In this document: in pieces, positions 1 through 11,330 of the stretch
Layout of the letters: each line of letters starts with the position of its first letter
Position numbering within the stretch: position 1 is the stretch's first letter
Source: Phyllostachys edulis
Lineage: Eukaryota; Streptophyta; Magnoliopsida; Poales; Poaceae
Length of the DNA: 64,000 nucleotides
Direction: 5' to 3'
Assembly (NCBI GenBank): GCA_036346405.1
Contig: CM070568.1
Coordinates: 32,220,870 to 32,284,869, forward strand
Notes under the pieces: model-generated
What the model was told of the DNA's origin: nothing
What the model saw: the letters and a program-made list of their open reading frames with translations, nothing else
The model's database searches: none
Translations under genes and position numbers: made by a program

Positions 1-567
1 GGCCCAGTTTGGCCCATCAGATTTTTCATTTTAGTGATAAAAAATAACTAACAAAAAGTATTTTCGAGGAGCAAGATAGTTTTTTTTCGTTTACAAGAAG
101 ACACACACCACCGCTCGCTCACACTACACACAGACACGTACGTGAGTGCGTCTCCTTAGCAGACGCCTAGAATGATAGAGGCTAAGGTAAATTTACGATC
201 TTATAAACTCGGGTATACGTAAAGATGGACATTCAGATTTAAACTTTGATGGATAAAATCATATGGCATCCGGATTTAAACTCTGGTGGATAAAATCATG
301 CACCTACAACTCTATCAGGTTCAATATGAAAGATAAAAATGTTATTGTTTGTTAAATAAGCAGTCTTTTCAGTTGGCGCAACAGAATATAGCCAAACAAG
401 GGGCACACATAATCTAATCGAGAACTCGAGATCAGTTGTTCTCAATCTCGTGCTTGGCCACTAACCATTAGCTGAAACTCATACTGTAAGCTGTCAAAGA
501 GACAACTGTAAAGATTCACAAGGAAAATTGGCAACAAAAAGGAAATCTTTCCGATTGCAAACCATAC
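1..567. other. Flanking DNA left of outer CACTA element
   Basis: I see no gene, long open frame or recognisable transposon end here. The sequence is AT-rich, with a short ACAC-rich stretch near 100-140. It is the original left flank of CACTA-1, whose first base is 568. The three bases before the element are TAC. Confidence 0.5.
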
Positions 568-840
568 CACTACTACAGATAAGGCTATACTGCACGCCTC
601 ATTATAGACGGTTTTCTAGAATCCGTCAGTGTTGTAATTATCACAGACAGTTTTACAAGCGTGATCGTCTATGTTACTAGCGATGGCTAGAACCATCTGT
701 GATAATTGCAGACGTCACAGACGGTTTTTTTATTCGAACTGTTTGTGATAATTCACGGACGGTTCTTAACAAGCACCGTCCGAGATAATTTTGTATCACA
801 GACGGTTTGTGATTGGAAGTATTTGTGATATGTACTCTGT
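568..840 (+). repeat. 5' TIR and subterminal repeats of CACTA-1
   Basis: After the CACTACTACAG terminus there are several copies, in both orientations, of a motif close to ATCACAGACGGTT (about 609-815), for example ATTATCACAGACAG, ATCACAGACGG and AACCGTCTGTGATA-like inverses. In CACTA elements such repeats bind the TNPA-like accessory protein. Several copies are degenerate. Confidence 0.8.
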
Positions 841-1117
841 TATTAAATACCCGGCTCATCCCGACAGATCTGTCTACAGTGAGCGATACCGCAGATTTGG
901 GGCGTTTGGTAAAAACATACCGCAGATTTGCAAGTGTGCTTATAGATGTATTTGTTCTTGGTGATCGAAGGTTAGTATTTATTTCTAATTATATGCATTA
1001 TAATCAAGAGAGATGATAGCTATGTTTAGATCTGGATTTAGATCTAGCTTGGTAGTTTGCTCCAATTTAAGAATAGGTCTCACTACTCCTAGTCAACTTA
1101 TCTATATTCTTGCTTGG

Positions 1118-1162
<45 letters not shown>
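841..1162 (+). other. Leader of CACTA-1 transposase with (AT)n tract
   Basis: No gene. This is the stretch between the subterminal repeats and the transposase ATG, interrupted by the Pack-MULE. AAGGTTAGTA at about 967 looks like a splice donor, and TTACATGCGTAG just before the ATG looks like an acceptor, so a 5' UTR intron is likely. The acceptor neighbourhood is almost identical in CACTA-2 (about 20880-20910, minus strand). An (AT)n microsatellite fills 1121-1162 and was the Pack-MULE target. Confidence 0.5.
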
Positions 1163-1164
<2 letters not shown>

Positions 1165-1309
1165 AAAAAGTCCGGTTTACTCCCTCGAACTATTAGAAAA
1201 GTCTGGTTTACCCCCTGAACTACAAACCGGTTATTTTACCCCCTAAATTTGTGAAATCCGATTGATTAACACCCCACGCCGGTTTGAATAGGTGGTTTTG
1301 CCGACGTGG
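1163..1309 (+). repeat. Left TIR of Pack-MULE
   Basis: It pairs with the inverted copy at 2408-2555. Shared blocks include GGAAAAAGTCC, GTCTGGTTTACCCCCTGAAC and GGTTTGAATAGGTGGTTTT. Confidence 0.88.
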
Positions 1310-1606
1310 ATGTTTATGTTGGCGGTTTTCTTGACGTGGACGATCTCTCTCTTCCCTCTCAGATCGTCTTCTCCTTCCCACCGCCGCTTCCTACGGCCGC
1401 TCCCAAGACAACAACAAGAATGCACACCACCGCCGCCCACAGTCCCAACCCCAACACCAATCCTCCCTTGTTCTACTCGCCACCGCCGCCTCACGCTTAG
1501 CACCCACCCTCCTCCTCTCCCATCCGATCCCGACCTCTCCTCGTGCTCCTCCTTCTCCTCCTCCTCCAGCTCCTCCTCCTCGATGCATTGCTCGATTCAG
1601 ACACGC

Positions 1607-1789
1607 GGGGCTCCGGTCCCCGCTGGTGGGCCAGACGCCGCCACTGCCATCCTCTACTCATCGGGCACAAGCGGCTGGAGCAAGGGCGTCGTGCTCACGC
1701 ACCGCAACCTCATCTCCATGGTGGAGCTCTTCATGCGCTTCGAGGCGTCGCAGCACACGCGACCTGCTTGTGACAATGTCTACATGGCC
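1607..1789 (+). pseudogene. Captured 4-coumarate:CoA ligase (AMP-binding) fragment
   Basis: The translated stretch contains the adenylate-forming enzyme P-loop signature YSSGTSGWSKGVVLTHRNL followed by a phenylpropanoid-ligase-like segment (SMVELF, FEASQ, PACDNVYMA). In the family this loop binds ATP during thioester formation of 4-coumarate with CoA. Only about 60 residues are recognisable of an enzyme of roughly 550, with neither the upstream substrate pocket nor the C-terminal lid. It lies in a plus-strand open frame (1292-2056) that continues into GC-rich sequence of unknown origin, possibly further captured exons. It sits wholly between the Pack-MULE TIRs, so it is a transduplicated host fragment and cannot encode an active ligase. 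Confidence 0.8.
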
Positions 1790-2407
1790 GGAAGCTACAG
1801 GGAGGAAGCACCATGGAAGCCTCCGTCGGAGTGGCGCCGTGCCGCACGCTTGCCGCCCACCAGCGCGCCGCCCACTGCTGGGCGATCGCTTCCCTCGTGG
1901 GCCCACATCCGTAGGCGCCCCATCGGCCGCCGACGCATGTTTACGACCAGCAAGCCGGACATGGGCCTCCGACGACAAGATGGCGGCCAAGACTTGCAGT
2001 CCTCCTCTGGCGGCGCGGCGGGTGAGCTGCGGCGGCAGCGCTGCTCATCTTATTAGCAATAGGAAGCCGCAGCGGCCGATCGCTCGCGTTGTGGTCTTAG
2101 GGTGCCGCCCTTCGGCTCGTCTGCCATCTTGTTATTTGCTTTTCCTTCCCACCACCGCGCCGCTCTTTGCATCTTCCTCCGCTCCTTGGTGTCTTCCCGG
2201 CTCCCGACTCGTGCCGTACCGCTCCTCGATGGCTCAAGGCCGCCTCTGCCATTCCTTGGTCGCATGTCGAGACGACTCAAGATGTTCGATTTAAATGCAA
2301 TTGGGTTGAAAGGGTATATTTGTTTGATGCTACTGCTTGATGTCGACTTGGATGACACATATATGCTGATTTGGATGACACATACATGCTGACTAGGACA
2401 AAACCAG

Positions 2408-2555
2408 CCACATCAGTAAAACCACCTATTCAAACCAGCCCGGGGGGTGTATTGACCGGTTTTCGCAAATTTAGGGAGTAAAATAACCGGTTTTGTAGTT
2501 CAGGGGGTAAACCAGACTTTTCTGATAGTTCGAGGGAGTAAACTGGACTTTTTCC
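2408..2555 (-). repeat. Right TIR of Pack-MULE
   Basis: Inverse of 1163-1309, ending GGACTTTTTCC next to a second (AT)n tract. Confidence 0.88.
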
Positions 2556-2706
2556 TATATATATATATATATTGCTTCATGAATAGTACGTAGCTAGCTA
2601 CTTTAGATGGACAATTTAAAGTGAATGATATGTGTAAATGTAATGGCTAGCTAGCTATAGGAGCATTAATTTAATTTAACACTAATTTGTTACATGCGTA
2701 GCGTTG

Positions 2707-4484
2707 ATGGACCGAAGTTGGATGTACGTTGAGAACCGTGTGAGTGAAGATTACATTGATGGTGTGTCTGCTTTGAGAAGAGCTGCCGAGCAGAATATGT
2801 TAAAGAAGGGGATGAAATTTATGTATTGTCCATGCATTGATTGCGATAATATGAATACGTTTACCAACTCAGCGTAGATCGAAGTGCACTTGATTCGAAG
2901 GGGTTTTAAAAGGGGGTATCCATATTAGACTAGTCACGGTGAAGAGCAGATTATACAGGAATGTAATAACATTGTAGAGGGAGACAACGATATGCCAGAT
3001 ATGGACTGTGCTTTCGATGAGGATAGGTCGCACGATGATAATCCGGATCAGATGCTACGTGATACAGAAGGGAACTATAGTGAGAAAGAGTTTGGTAAAT
3101 TCGAGGGCTTGATGGCGGACTCGGAGAAACCTTTGTTACTGGGCTGCAAGCCGGAATACACTAGATTGTCATCCGTGCTTGAACTGCTGAAATTGAAGGC
3201 AATCAATGATTGGTCCGACAAGAGTTTCACGGCGTTGTTAGGTTTCCTAACGGACATCCTTTTGAAGGGAAACGTGTTGCCCAGAACCACCTACCAAGCC
3301 AAGAAGGTTCTTTGTCCATTGGGAATAGAAGTAGAAAGAATACATGCATGTTCGAACGATTGTATCATCTACCGTAAAGAGTATGCAAACATGTATGTAT
3401 GTCCAGTGTGCAAAGCATCCCGATACAAGCGCAAGAATCACTTCGATGACGGCGAGGGCATCGGGGTGAAGCAAGGACCTTCTGCTAAGCTGTTGTGGTA
3501 TCTGCCTATAATTCCCCATTTGAAGTGTTTATTTGCGAACCGAAAGGAGGCTAGATTGCTGCGTTGGCACTCGAAGAAGCGTAAAAAGATGGAAAGCTAA
3601 GACACCCTACTGATTCTGCCCAGTGGAGAAACTTTGATAGAAGCTTCGAAGACTTCGGTGCGGAACAGCTGGAAGATCTTGTGACACTGTGGAATGAAGG
3701 GGTATAGGTATGGGATGCGTACAAATGAGAGAATTTCACTTTACACGTCATGTTGTTCTGCACCATCAATGGTTTTTCTACCCTTGGTAACCCGTCGGGG
3801 TTTAATATAAAAGAAGTTAAAGCCTGTCCGCACTGCTTAGATGATACCAAGAGTGTGTGGCTGAACAACTCGCGCAAAACTGTGTATATGCGTCACCGTA
3901 GGTTCCTTCCAAAGTATCTCCCATACCACAAGATGAAAAAATAATTCGACAGAAATAAGGAGGACGGTTTAGCTCTGAGGGCTTTTAGAGGGAAAGAGGC
4001 CTAAGATATGGTCAAGAATATCGATGTTGTGCTTGGAAAGGGACGTAAATTGAGGACCCATCAGAAGAACATCGGGAAGAAGCGAATAATTTTTTGGGAT
4101 TTACCTTATTGAGAGCACTTAGAAGTTCGCCACTACATCGACGTCATGCACGTGGAGAAGAATGTATGTGATAGCTCGATTGGTCTCTTACTGAACATTC
4201 GTGACAAAATAAAGGATGGTGTCAATGCACGGCGTGATTTGGTTGATATGAACATAAGGACCGAGTTAGCACCGAAAGAGACAGATAAAGGCCGAACATA
4301 CCTTCCCCCCAGCTTGGTACACTCTATCCAAGGACGAGAGAAATGAACTATGCCAAAGCTTGCATGATGTGAAAGTTTCGTCCGGTTACTCCGTCAGCAT
4401 GAAGAAACTTGTTTCTATAGAAGATTTGAAATTAATTGGTATGAAGTCTCATGATTGTCATGTGCTGATGACACAAATGCTTCC
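2707..4484 (+). pseudogene. TNP2-type CACTA transposase, N-terminal half (CACTA-1)
   Basis: The ATG at 2707 starts MDRSWMY, the usual start of the transposase-associated domain of plant CACTA transposases, and is matched by MDRNWMY in CACTA-2. The small domain keeps MYCPCIDC. A TAG near 2876 interrupts it. The next open part (2992-3600) holds the conserved segment with CSNDCIIYRKEY and CPVCKASRYK, the cysteine-rich region before the Transposase_21 core. Further pieces (3750-3944: CPHCLDDTKSVWL; 4146-4346: MHVEKNVCDS, TYLPPS) follow in other frames. The reading stops at 4484, where a gypsy element inserted, and resumes at 58731. In the family the protein cuts the transposon ends. Stops and frameshifts make this copy inactive. 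Confidence 0.88.
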
Positions 4485-5860
4485 AACACTCGGATTAAAT
4501 TCCTAAGTATTAATTAAAAGCCTTTAGCTTATGTGGTCATAGACCTCGTGGCTAACGACCCATGTGATCGTTAGAATCCCAAGAGTCGTCCGATAGGTAA
4601 CCTGGTCGGAGGGGGTCTTATACCCATTGCTCGACTAGATAACTGCTCGTAGAAGCTTTGAACTAGCACTTGGACTCGATTCTAAGTATATCCCTTTTGT
4701 GTGACGAATGGAACATGCATCTTAATTGCTCTAAACCACACGACGTTTCCGGCCCTAAGTCACTGACAATAACCACCATCTTGTTATTGTCTCCCACTAA
4801 CATCAACTACTGGTTAGTTGATGTTTACTAACTACCACTGTTTCCAATGGCGAAGCCAAGATTTTGATGATGGGGGTGTGAACTTAAGACATATCTGTTC
4901 CAACACAAGTTCAAATGACATAGTACATAAGTTCAAATGTGTCAAATTACATGTTTGCACTATAACCAACATCACAAAATATTTTAGAAAATTACAACTT
5001 GATACAGCATTCCTTCATGCTATGAAAGCAATATTGCAATAAAAAATCACTATCAAGCCAACACTAGACCTTGAAGGAGCCAAGAAGGGGAGCGGGCGGG
5101 CGGTCACGGGGATGGGCGGTCCTCGGGGTCGAGAATCGAGGGGCGCGACCGGCCACCGGCGCGTCGAGGCCGAGATCGTCGGCGTAGAAGCCAGAAGCGG
5201 CGCTAGAGCGCCGCGATGCGCCAATACCGCGATGAGCTGCCGGTTGCGGCGTTGCGCCCCTACACTGCTACCAGAGTGCCTGGATGGGTAGATGGCACTT
5301 AGGCCTAATGCCTCCTTAACTAGTTGACTTGGGCTTGATTCTCACATTCTGTTGGGCTTAATGCTAAATGGGCTGCCAGGAGTTGAGGAGTATATGTTGT
5401 TAGTATGTGTAGTGTATACTTTATGCATTTAGGAGGGTATATACCTAATTTTTGTGCAAAAAATTTGGGGGTACAACTGTACCCCCATGCATCTACTCTG
5501 CCTTCGCCCCTGACTGTTTCTCCCGACCAGACGCGACACTTCCAAAGGGCGTCTCTTCCAAGAGTAACTGCCACCACTTCGTCAGTTATTTAAAGGAGAA
5601 TACAAACGGCAGGAGGGACATCGAATCTGAGGCATCTGATCTGAACCAGGAGAGAACAACCTCAACACATCTGATCCTTCAGAAGGCAATTAGATTCAAG
5701 CAATACACTCAGTGTAATTAGGGCTAGTCTAGCGCCTTATTCAAGGTGCCCCCTATAAAGATTTAGTTCATTGCAATAAAGAGCAATCACATTCTCATCC
5801 AAGAACTCGTAGCCATTTTCCTCTTTTTATTTTGTAAGATCGGCGACTCGCTCGTCGACA
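4485..5860 (+). repeat. 5' LTR of TAT element (with hAT inside)
   Basis: It matches 58031-58730 from GGATTAAATTCCTAAG to the end CGACA once the 668-bp hAT (4845-5512) is removed. The first few bases differ between the copies, so the exact left edge is uncertain by about 6 bp. Confidence 0.85.
4845..5512. mobile_element. Non-autonomous hAT element
   Basis: Perfect 8-bp duplication ACTGTTTC flanks it (4837-4844 and 5513-5520). Ends read CAATGGCGAAGCC on the left and, inverted, CAGGGGCGAAGGC on the right, the CAGGGGCG-type TIR of plant hAT elements. It is 668 bp with no transposase. The 3' LTR of the host element lacks the insertion, which confirms both edges. An inner part (about 5085-5280) is GC-rich. 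Confidence 0.9.
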
Positions 5861-5862
5861 GC

Positions 5863-5879
5863 TGGTGCCGACCGTGGGG
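5863..5879 (+). other. Primer-binding site of TAT element
   Basis: TGGTGCCGACCGTGGGG lies 2 bp after the 5' LTR and fits the TGGYGCCG...GTGGGG form common in TAT/Athila elements. A tRNA 3' end would prime minus-strand synthesis here. Confidence 0.75.
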
Positions 5880-5958
5880 AAGAAGGCGTTGGGTTCTTGA
5901 AGATTTCTTCGCTCAGCAATCCTCATTCTCCTTCTGTTCCTTTATCACTTATGCGATC

Positions 5959-7560
5959 ATGGCCGGAACATGGGATGAGGAGAACTGGTTCGACTTGGCA
6001 GACTAGTCTAACCTGAACATGGACGCATGCATCCGCGCCATAGAACATGATGCAATATCGTCATCCTCCTCCTCCATCACAAGCTCGTCGCTCGCTGAGA
6101 CCAGCGAGATCAACCGCGTGGAGGAAGATTCACCGCCACCATCAGTGGCGCACCCAGAGGAATTGGTTGTTTCGACCAGTTCAGAATTTTCGAACGCCTC
6201 TACAAGCCCGGTTCTTCTGACCGGCAAGAACGGCGACAAAAGCCCAATGCAGCAATCGGTCAATGTACTCTCGATACAATCATGGGCAACCGGTATTTGT
6301 TGATAGCTCCTATGTATTCCAGGGGCTAGCCAACACCTGGTAACGGTGTCGATGAAGCTACCACCGGTCGAAGGCCAAGTGGGTATGATGAAACTCAGCA
6401 TACAATCGAAAATCTGCCGGATCAAGCTGAGTCCACCACAAAGCCCATCGGAGGTGGTAATCTCCAACCACTCCCCATCGTGGAGGCTCCTTGCCGAAGC
6501 AATGGAAGGCTCTCCCTTAGTTACGATGGGAGCTCATCGGAAGACTATTGTTGGAGGCACAAGGTTAACGTAATCGGTGATACCAGTTAAGATGCCGCGC
6601 ATAATCCTCTACAGCTTAACCCACCACCACTCGTTGGTGGAAATGGTATGGGCACTCAAGCACCAACCCGAAATGGTGGAGGTAATGGAACTGGTGGACA
6701 CCAATCAGTTAATTCACATGTTTCTACCCCACTGCACATGATAGGTCGAACAGGACAAACCAGAAGGTTGGAGGGGAATTCGAGTCATCGAACACCTTCT
6801 GCTAGTGGGAATCCTCCGAGACCTTCGGTAACAATTCAAAACCTACAACGAGTTTCTTGAAATTTTGAATAATCCAGATCCTGCTCTAGCATAGACTCCG
6901 GGTTATGTTTAACTTGCAGGGCAGGTATCAAAAATCCTCCAACAGACCATGCAACGTATAGAAATATACAGGGAACAAAGGAACTCGCAAATTTACACTA
7001 TGACTTCATCCCAGCGTTCCTTTCTTAGCAGGGGACAACATGGTTGGACTGTGGACCAATCGATACTAAGGCCTTCTCGAAGATTCCGACAAGGGAGTCA
7101 CGAGGGAAGACGGCTCTTTCTTGAAGCCACTCCTCCCCCTCGTCAAGAGGAGCGACCGCTTGGCTTGGATGATCTTCGACATCATCTAAACAAAGCGGGT
7201 GGTCGAAGGCATTACACCAACGTCCATGACCGGATTGGGACACCAGATGCTCGTAATGCTAATCCGAGGAATCGATCCCCAACGAACTACAATCTGGCTC
7301 CTTTTCAAAGAAGGCGTCATGACTTGATTACAGGCTGTCGAGCATTTTCGACAGGAGTCCAAGTAGTGCGTTGGCCGGACAAATTCCGACCAGCAAACAT
7401 GGAGAAGTTCAATGAGACTCAAAACCCCTTGGAATTTCTCTAAATCTATACCACCACCATCAGAGCTGTTGGTGGTGGCGACAACGTGATGGCAAACTAC
7501 TTGCCCATGGTCCTTGAAGGATCTGCCCGATCTTGGTTGCTCAACCTACTAGTCGGGTCA
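5959..7560 (+). pseudogene. Gag, N-terminal part (TAT element)
   Basis: The first ATG after the leader (5959) starts MAGTWDEENW. A TAG at 6004 interrupts the frame and later pieces (6019-6303, 6949-7443, then up to 7560) need frame changes. The last piece is the start of the retrotransposon gag domain: NPLEFL, YTTTIRAVGGGDNVMANYLP and ARSWLLNL are typical of TAT-lineage capsid. The domain is cut at 7560 by CACTA-2 and continues at 21720. Function in the family is assembly of the virus-like particle. Broken here. Confidence 0.8.
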
Positions 7561-7563
7561 ATT

Positions 7564-8041
7564 CACTACTACGGATCACCTCATCACAGACGGTTTGGAA
7601 CCATCATCACAGATGGTTTCTGAACCGTCTAAATATGTTCGCTGCTGTGATAACAGAGCGGTTATCCTGTATGGTTCAAAACCGCTCGGATACGAATATC
7701 ACAGACGGTTTGTTATTGAAACCGTCTGTGAAGGCATAGTATCACAGACGGTTTCCATTTAAAACTGTTTGTGATACGTAGAATATCACAGACAGTTCTA
7801 TTTAAGAACCGTCTTTGATATTTCTACGTATCACAGACGGTTCTTAAATAGAACTGTCTGTGATATTCTACGTATCACAAACAGTTTTAAATGGAAACCG
7901 TCTGTGATATTTCTACGTATCACAGACGGTTCTTAAATAGAACTGTCTGTGATATTCTACGTATCAGAAACAGTTTTAAATGGAAACCGTCTGTGATACT
8001 ATGCCTTCACAGACGGTTTTAACAAAAAACCGTCTGTGATA
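7564..8041. repeat. Left TIR and subterminal repeats of CACTA-2
   Basis: About ten copies of TATCACAGACGGTT or its inverse AACCGTCTGTGATA lie between 7582 and 8041. Inside them is an 85-bp near-perfect inverted repeat (7728-7812 with 7926-8010) and a 90-bp direct repeat (about 7821-7910 and 7911-8000). The arrangement suits multimeric binding of the accessory transposition protein and would fold into a long hairpin if transcribed. Confidence 0.9.
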
Positions 8042-8247
8042 GTTTATTACCCTAACTACTTTTTGCTGATTTTTTGCTAGCCTCAGGAATTGCTAGCCAT
8101 GCCCTCTGAAAACAAGCATGCAGAAAACATATACATCACAGATAATCAATTGTTGACAACTCAAAGTGATCATTACTCAAAATAAATTACAAAAGATCGA
8201 ATTTGTTCAAGTATTGTCGCTATAGTTACAATTGGATTACAATTGAG

Positions 8248-11200
8248 TCAATTGTTTGCGTGAAACTCTGGGTCGGCGACGGAGTGAAACTCTCCTTTGT
8301 CGTTAACGATTTCTGACATGATAAAGCCGCAGAGCTTCCCTCGAATGTCACTGATCTCATCCGCGACGAGTCCATCTAAATCTATCATCAAGTCATGTCG
8401 CTAGCAAGAAAGAGCAAAGTGGTAAGCATATATATTTAAATTTATAATTAGGAAATAATTATTTCGAGATTGACAAACCTCGAGATCCTTCTGCTTAGCA
8501 CTAAAGATTTTCTGCACATGATGGCAAACGTAGATTGAACATCGCTCATCATTTTTTTTGCTGGCGGCACTGCAAAAATAGAATTACATATATAGGTATA
8601 GTCAATTCAAGACGTATTATTATGAAGTATGATATAGGATTATTGTGTTGTAGCGCGTACCGGAAATTTCGACCTGTGTGTTAGTTGGGCGCTCAATCCA
8701 TTGTATGGTCCTTCTTTGCCAACATAGGCGATGAACGAACTACATGATTCCAAAAAGTTATCCTCGGCCATTTCAAACGAAGGAAGAGTACAATAGAGTT
8801 ATGTATGGAGGAAATGAGTATACCTTTCAAGTATTCCTTGCAGAATGCTGAAGTCGTGGTCGTTTCTGACTAGGGAATCAAGGTATATCACCCTGTTCCT
8901 CTTTAGTATAATGACTAAAAGGATCCAATGGTACCTACTCATGTATGTCGCTATAGTCATTAAACCTAAGTTCGTGCTGCGTATAAAGTACAAATAAAAT
9001 TTGTATAGAAAGTAGTGAAGCACTTACTCCTGGTTGTAGGGCACCACTATGTAGTCCTTGTGGCCCTGACTTAGCAATGCCACTGTTATGTATTTCTCAA
9101 CGAAGGACGGGTCTGTTTCGATGGTTTGCATAGATACCACGTGTGGGTCGAGGAAACCCACTGGTTCTCGCCATGCCCGGGCTTGTTTCATCATGTATAT
9201 ATACATAAGCAATGAGTTGTGATATTTATCGGTATTACGTGAATGTAGAACTTGATTGTATACACTTACACTATCCAACATCGTAGAAGCGAGGCGCCGA
9301 GGCCAATGAGGTTGAATAGGTCATATAAGTCGTTGAAGCCCACGACGAAGTTGCCCGACCCATTGAAGAAATGCTCATCCTTGTATGCGACGATGATTTC
9401 AGTATCGCACCCCTTCTTTCTAGTCTTCCGCATGTACCAGGCATGCAAAGCCTGACAAGCAAATCCAGCGCGGGTTAATACTGTGTCGGGGCACAACGGT
9501 TTTTCGATGGAGTACTGCCCGGAGTTCTCGGACTTAGGAGGCGCCTTAATGTTCATCAATTTCAATTTGGTCTTAACGACTAGCAGCGTCTTCCTGCGAG
9601 ATGACTCGGGAACCGATACGGTGGCACGCTTTTCTTGTTCCTTCGGCGTCTTCTCCACGAGAACCGATAAGGTGGCCTTCTGAGGTGAAGGATGAGGTGG
9701 AGTCATCGAGGGTCTCGTTGGAGAGGAATGGTCGTGTCGAGATCGCAGTACTGCTAGGTCCAGGGCGATGTCCTTCTTGGGCCACTGGATAAAAGTGTGC
9801 CTGGCATTCCCTAGTGTTCTGATGTCTTCGTTCGGGCGAATCTCCAGTGGGATGGCCATGAAATTGTCATGTACCATGTCCACCTGGACCCTAGCGTAAC
9901 CTTGCGCCAGCTAGGCACCGTGTTGCACTGCCCCTTCCTGGTATGAATACACCATCCCCCGCCCAGCCTCAATAGAAATGGACCCAACCATCCTCACTTG
10001 GAGCTTGCAGAGCGTCGGCCCCTACAAAACGATACACAATTAGCTAAGGCGTCCTATAGGTCTATCTTTAGTGCATTCCATAGATGTACATTACCTTGAT
10101 GTCGTCTATCGGTAATTGGACGTCGTCATGTTCAGAATTATGCGTGGACGTGACGCTACTCTGATGTCGAGGAGGACTGGCTCCCAAATTAACGAGGGCA
10201 GCTTGTGATTGTTGTCTCAGGAGTTGATTCATTTGATCCTGCAATTGTGTTAACTGTCCTTGAAATTTTGCAGTAATAATCTGTACCAACCGGTCCCCGC
10301 GCTCGGCCTTGGATCTCTTCCTATTCCTACACGTGCAGTAGTCATCTGCGAATCCATGACGCTAAGGTACGTTAACCCCAAGGCCTCACGTGAAACCCGG
10401 TGCTCCTTGTTTCCCAGGGCCGTAGATAGTATATCCTTCTCCCTGTCTGCTTGGAAGGAGCCTTGGGAAGTTTGGGCAGCCAATTCATGCTGCAAGAGGT
10501 CATCATGTTGTTATAGACACTATGAAGTTATGGACTTATTAACAACTAGGTAGTTCGACATATTTACCACACGTTGGGACACTTCCTGGTCTACCGGGTT
10601 TATGAAAGAGATGCTACCCAAGACGAGACTTTGCCCTCGCTTAACTAGCTTAGGGAACGCGGTGCGTGATCTCGTGAAATAGCCGGTTGCGTTCTCCTCC
10701 TCCGCCGCCCATTCCTCGTATTTACCCGCGTACCCAGCGGTGCCGAGTTTGTGCGGGTGAGTGTTTCATGTATGGAGAGCTTTGTGCGTCGCACTTTGCT
10801 CCTTAAATTCGGCCGTCGTCTTCATAGCCACAAAGGCGTCCCATGTTTCCCGCATCAAGAATCCATACTACGTCAAGGGCGTCTGACCCGTGTTCACGTA
10901 CTTCGTGACAAGAATGCTCTTAAAGGTCCTCCACGATTTATCCATCGAGAGCAACGCCGTCCGTTCCACGTATGCCATGTTTGCTTCTGGGATAGTGAAC
11001 TTGCTTGAAAGTTCGTCCCACGTAGCGCTCTCTCTTGTTTCGTCAGAGACTTCCAGCTTGGTGTGGTGATGGGGACCCGTTCCCTTGCAAGTATCCCGTA
11101 GATGGTCCGGAATCTCGCCGCTGATCTCTTGGGACTCAGAGGGACCCCAAAGTCACTGACCTCCATGATGATCATCGCCACAGCATTTTCGATTTTCTCC

Positions 11201-11330
11201 GCCATCTCACTTACGATCATTATCGCCGACGGAAATCCAGACGATTAGGCGGTGTCGGTGATTTGGCGAACATGGTGCCTCTGCCATCTCTGGCGTCGGT
11301 GGACGGCGGTGAAGACGGTGCCTCTGCCAT
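8248..11330 (-). pseudogene. CACTA ORF2: Transposase_24 / DUF8039-like / Ulp1 protease gene
   Basis: Multi-exon minus-strand gene. Reading from the right: FGVPLSP, ILARERVPIT, SWKSLTKQE and WDELSSKF (11170-11010), HPHKLGTAGYAGKYEEW (about 10755-10700) and ALGNKEHR (10410) are Transposase_24-type. A glutamine-rich stretch (10289-10068) follows, then a DUF8039-like piece (IRTLGNARHTFIQWPKKDI, about 9837-9780). The end is a Ulp1/C48 cysteine-protease domain: WREPVGFLDP and KDYIVVPYN (9160-9030), YHWILLVI with the catalytic His codon at 8928-8930, YLDSL with Asp at 8877-8879, and CSIYVC with the likely catalytic Cys at 8539-8541. The stop is at 8248. Frame changes and stops near the start (about 11230) suggest it is not intact. 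In the family such proteins may remove SUMO-like modifiers or bind element ends. Confidence 0.8.

Larger units (their letters stand above)
1163..2555. mobile_element. Pack-MULE (Mutator-like, gene fragment inside)
   Basis: Long terminal inverted repeats of about 147 bp (1163-1309 and 2408-2555) start GGAAAAAGTCC and match closely over their whole length. The 9-bp flank TATATATAT is present on both sides (1154-1162 and 2556-2564); it lies in an (AT)n tract, so it is weak proof alone. Length of TIR and size of duplication are those of Mutator-like elements. The inside is GC-rich and carries a piece of a host coding sequence but no transposase, which defines a Pack-MULE. The two TIRs differ mainly by single-base changes. 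Confidence 0.88.

Noticed and set aside
7564..8041. Regularly spaced short repeats that could look like a CRISPR array
   Set aside because: Repeats alternate in orientation, are imperfect, have irregular spacing and flank a CACTA terminus in plant DNA.
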